A stretch of 64,000 nt of DNA, taken from the NCBI GenBank assembly GCA_023052935.1, contig CM041294.1, forward strand, positions 21,538,635 through 21,602,634. The letters are read 5' to 3'. The notes below the pieces were generated by a model. The model worked only from the letters and a program-made list of their open reading frames with translations, was not told the origin of the DNA and ran no database searches. This DNA comes from Piezodorus guildinii (lineage: Eukaryota > Arthropoda > Insecta > Hemiptera > Pentatomidae). This document shows positions 61,681-64,000 of this stretch, piece by piece. Both the position numbers and the translations under genes were made by a program. How positions within the stretch are numbered: the stretch's first letter is position 1; each line of letters starts with the position of its first letter.

Positions 61681-64000
61681 TTAATATTTTTATTTGCACC
61701 TGTATATGTTACAATCAGCAAATGAGTTATACATGATAAACATAGCATGGGTTGGCATGAGGGAGATAGTACCCAGTGGTGCGTACTCCTGACATTCAAA
61801 AAACAAACTATTTTTTCAGGCTAGGAGGTCCCTCATCCAACTCCTTTTCAGCCTACGCCGAGTTATGTATGGTATGTCAGTTGTAGCCATGTTTTGTACA
61901 AGTTTGTTTCTATGTCCATTTAGTTTGTCGTGAAATCGTTTATAAGTCAGTCGAATGTGGTTTATAGTAGTTGGAATACGTAAGTCAGTGTGTAGGGTAT
62001 CGTTTGATACATATGGTGGTGAGTTCATTGCTAGTCTTAAAAATTGCGATTGAAAGGTTTGTATTTTTCGTATATGTGTCTTTTTTAGCGGGTCCGTATA
62101 TTTGGCAAGCGTAAGTCCATATTGGTTTTAATAAATAAGTGTAAACATTTAGTTTCTGTCTGGTGGATAATTTAGAACGTCTATGTAATATTGAATATAA
62201 TAGTCTAAGTCGAAAGTTTAGCGTTTTACGTTTTGTCTTGACGTGTGGGCCCCATGTCAATCTTTTGTCAAATATTAGTCCTAAGTACGTTACTGTATTT
62301 GTTTGCGGTAAAGGGTGATTGTCTATATAAACTGAAGGGCAGATTCCGCGTCTAAGTGTAAATGTAATATGTAGTGACTTGTCATGGTTAATTTTTAACT
62401 TCCATTTCTTACACCAGTTTTGTACGTTGTCCAAATGGTGTTGTAATATCATACTGGTTTGTATAAGGTCTGTGTTTCTCGTAATAATTGCAGTGTCGTC
62501 GGCATATGTCGCAGTTAAGATGTTTTGGTCTGTTGGTAAGTCATATGTGTATATTAAGTAGAGAAGAGGGGCCAGGATAGAACCTTGGGGTACACCTGCA
62601 GAGATTGGTTTTATTGATGAGGTCTCAGAACCATGTCGGACAGAGAAGAAACGGTCATAGAGAAAAGATTGTAAAACTAAGTAATATGTGCTTGGAAGTA
62701 TAGGTTTTAGTTTAAAAAGAAGACCCTGGTGCCATACTCTATCAAAAGCCTGAGTAACATCCAAAAAAGCCCCAGATGCGTACTGTTTTAGTTCTAGTGC
62801 AGTAGTAATGTAGTCGGTAACTCTGTGTAGCTGTTGTGTTGTGGAATGAAAAGAGCGAAATCCGAATTGGTGATCTGGTAATATGTCGTGGTCTGTCAGT
62901 ATGTTAATAATCCGTTCGTACAACAGTTTTTCAAATATTTTCGAACATACCGGAAGAAGGCTAATAGGTCTATAAGAGTCAGGTCTATGTTTGTCTTTGT
63001 TAGGTTTATGTACCATTGAAATTGAAGAATATTTCCATTGGATAGGGAATTTAGTTGTCCTAAGTATAGCATTGTACAGTGTTGTAAGGAAGACTAAAGC
63101 TTTTCTGGGGATTTTTTGTAGTATCTCAGCAGTGATAAGGTCATAACCAGGAGTCTTCTTTTTTGGCATTTTCATAATCTGTCTTGATACTTCAGAAGGA
63201 GTAAAGGTTTTTGGCGGAAAGGACATAGGAAGAGGTGAGTCTAAGACTTTCTGCACATAATTTTCGTGTTGTATGTCTGTTAAGTCTGTGTGAGTTTTAA
63301 AAACAGTTAAAAGATAGTCAGCAAAAATTACAGATTTATCTTTGTCCGACACAGCCCAAGAACCATCATCTTTTCTCAATGGGACGGACACTTCGCGATG
63401 TTTTAGGAGGCGCTTGGTATGTCGCCAAAGACTGCTGTCGTCCGTTGTCAAGTTTTCCAGATATTTGTCAAAGTTAGTTTGTTTAAATTTTCGTATTTCT
63501 CGCTTCAGTTCATTATTAAGTTTGTTGAAGGTTCGTCTGTCTGAAGGAAGTCTGTTAGTTTGCCATTGTTTTCGTGATCGTCTCTTGGCTCTTATTAGGT
63601 CCCTGATGTATTGAGGGTAGGACGGTAAACTTACTCCTTGCCTTCTTTTTATTTCTTGTGAGGACCAGGCAGCTTCTTGGATGGTTGAGGTGAAAAGTTC
63701 AACCGCTTCTTCTAAATCCTTTTCGGTTTTTAATGCTTTAGGCACGGTAAGCTGGTCATTAATATATTTATTAAAGATGTCCCAATTCATGACGCCGTAA
63801 GTGAGTGATGGTCTCCTTTCTGCAAAGAATTTTTCTACCCCAACATCAGGGTTACCGGTAAATGGTCCGAGCCAAGATCTGTTTCGGTAATAATGGTAAT
63901 TGGTAGAGTTGTCAAATCTTTGGCTACAAATATGTCAAGTACGTCAGGTTTTTTGTACTGAGAATTTGGTAAGTAAGTTGGTTTGTCGGGGGCAAATACA
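61649..64000 (-). mobile_element. Jockey family A, second copy, runs off the window
   Basis: Minus strand, beginning with a T29 run (61649-61677) that is its A tail. The 3' UTR (TGCTGATTGTAACATATACAGG-type) and ORF2 match the intact element at 12.3-16.8 kb. The 5' third lies beyond 64000, so completeness and target duplication cannot be judged. Confidence 0.9.
61816..64000 (-). pseudogene. Jockey family A ORF2, two single-base frameshifts
   Basis: It enters the window in the endonuclease (SDHLPVTLML near 63870). A G run reduced by one (C4 at 63838-63841 on plus) shifts the frame. The middle 601 codons (63790-61985) are open and hold the whole RT: KTPGYDLI, YRPISLLPV, FLDVTQAFDRVW, GVPQGSILAPLLY and TYADDTAI. 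An extra A in an A6 run (T6 at 62081-62086 on plus) shifts it again before the C-terminal FRLASNSPPYVSN-type block, which ends RRRLKRSWMRDLL. No other lesion is seen in the window. Confidence 0.88.

Overview
The window reads as a transposon-saturated, AT-rich stretch of an arthropod nuclear genome, most likely an insect. The evidence is the repeat content: Jockey- and LOA-clade LINEs, cecropia-type mariner, Helitrons and tRNA-derived SINEs. There is also one exon of a conserved animal gene, and nothing prokaryotic or viral. The species cannot be named from the sequence.

The only host gene I can support is a 195-bp exon (35319-35513, minus strand) of a transmembrane adenylyl cyclase, with clean splice sites. 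No second exon is visible, so at least 28 kb upstream and 35 kb downstream of it in gene order are probably intron or intergenic DNA filled by mobile elements.

Layout. 1-12.3 kb: SINE and mariner remnants, a hAT-like inverted-repeat element, Helitron ends carrying a Tc1-like insert, a Jockey 3' tail expanded into four tandem 323-bp units, and a 21-bp minisatellite. 12.3-16.8 kb: a full-length Jockey-type element (family A) with both ORFs open, a 22-A tail and a 9-bp target-site duplication (TSD). 16.8-27.3 kb: a minus-strand copy of repeat family R3, truncated LINEs with TSDs, Helitrons including a head-to-tail pair, and LTR-like pieces. 27.4-33.9 kb: inverted SINE-like arms around a foldback element, an 866-bp duplicate of 21.06-21.92 kb, and a second full-length Jockey-type element (family B, minus) whose ORF1 has one frameshift. 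34-35.5 kb: a truncated Jockey next to the cyclase exon. 36-44 kb: LINE fragments and a mariner inserted in a Jockey fragment. 44-54 kb: R3 copies, two SINE families, a LINE split by a Helitron that itself contains R3, and three R4 foldback elements. 54.8-59.8 kb: a LOA-clade LINE with two intact ORFs. 60-64 kb: a second family-A Jockey copy running off the right edge.

Functionally, the intact pieces are retrotransposon machinery: gag-like RNA-binding proteins and endonuclease/reverse transcriptases, translated by stop-start coupling at TAATG, TAAATG or an 11-nt overlap. SINEs, R3, R4, the deleted mariners and short Helitrons are non-autonomous. The most interesting items are R3 (shaped like a Helentron-associated element), the SINE with an oligo-T tail, the LOA copy whose ORF1 start codon lies in its target duplication, the three-level nest at 47.4-50.0 kb, and the young 323-bp array.
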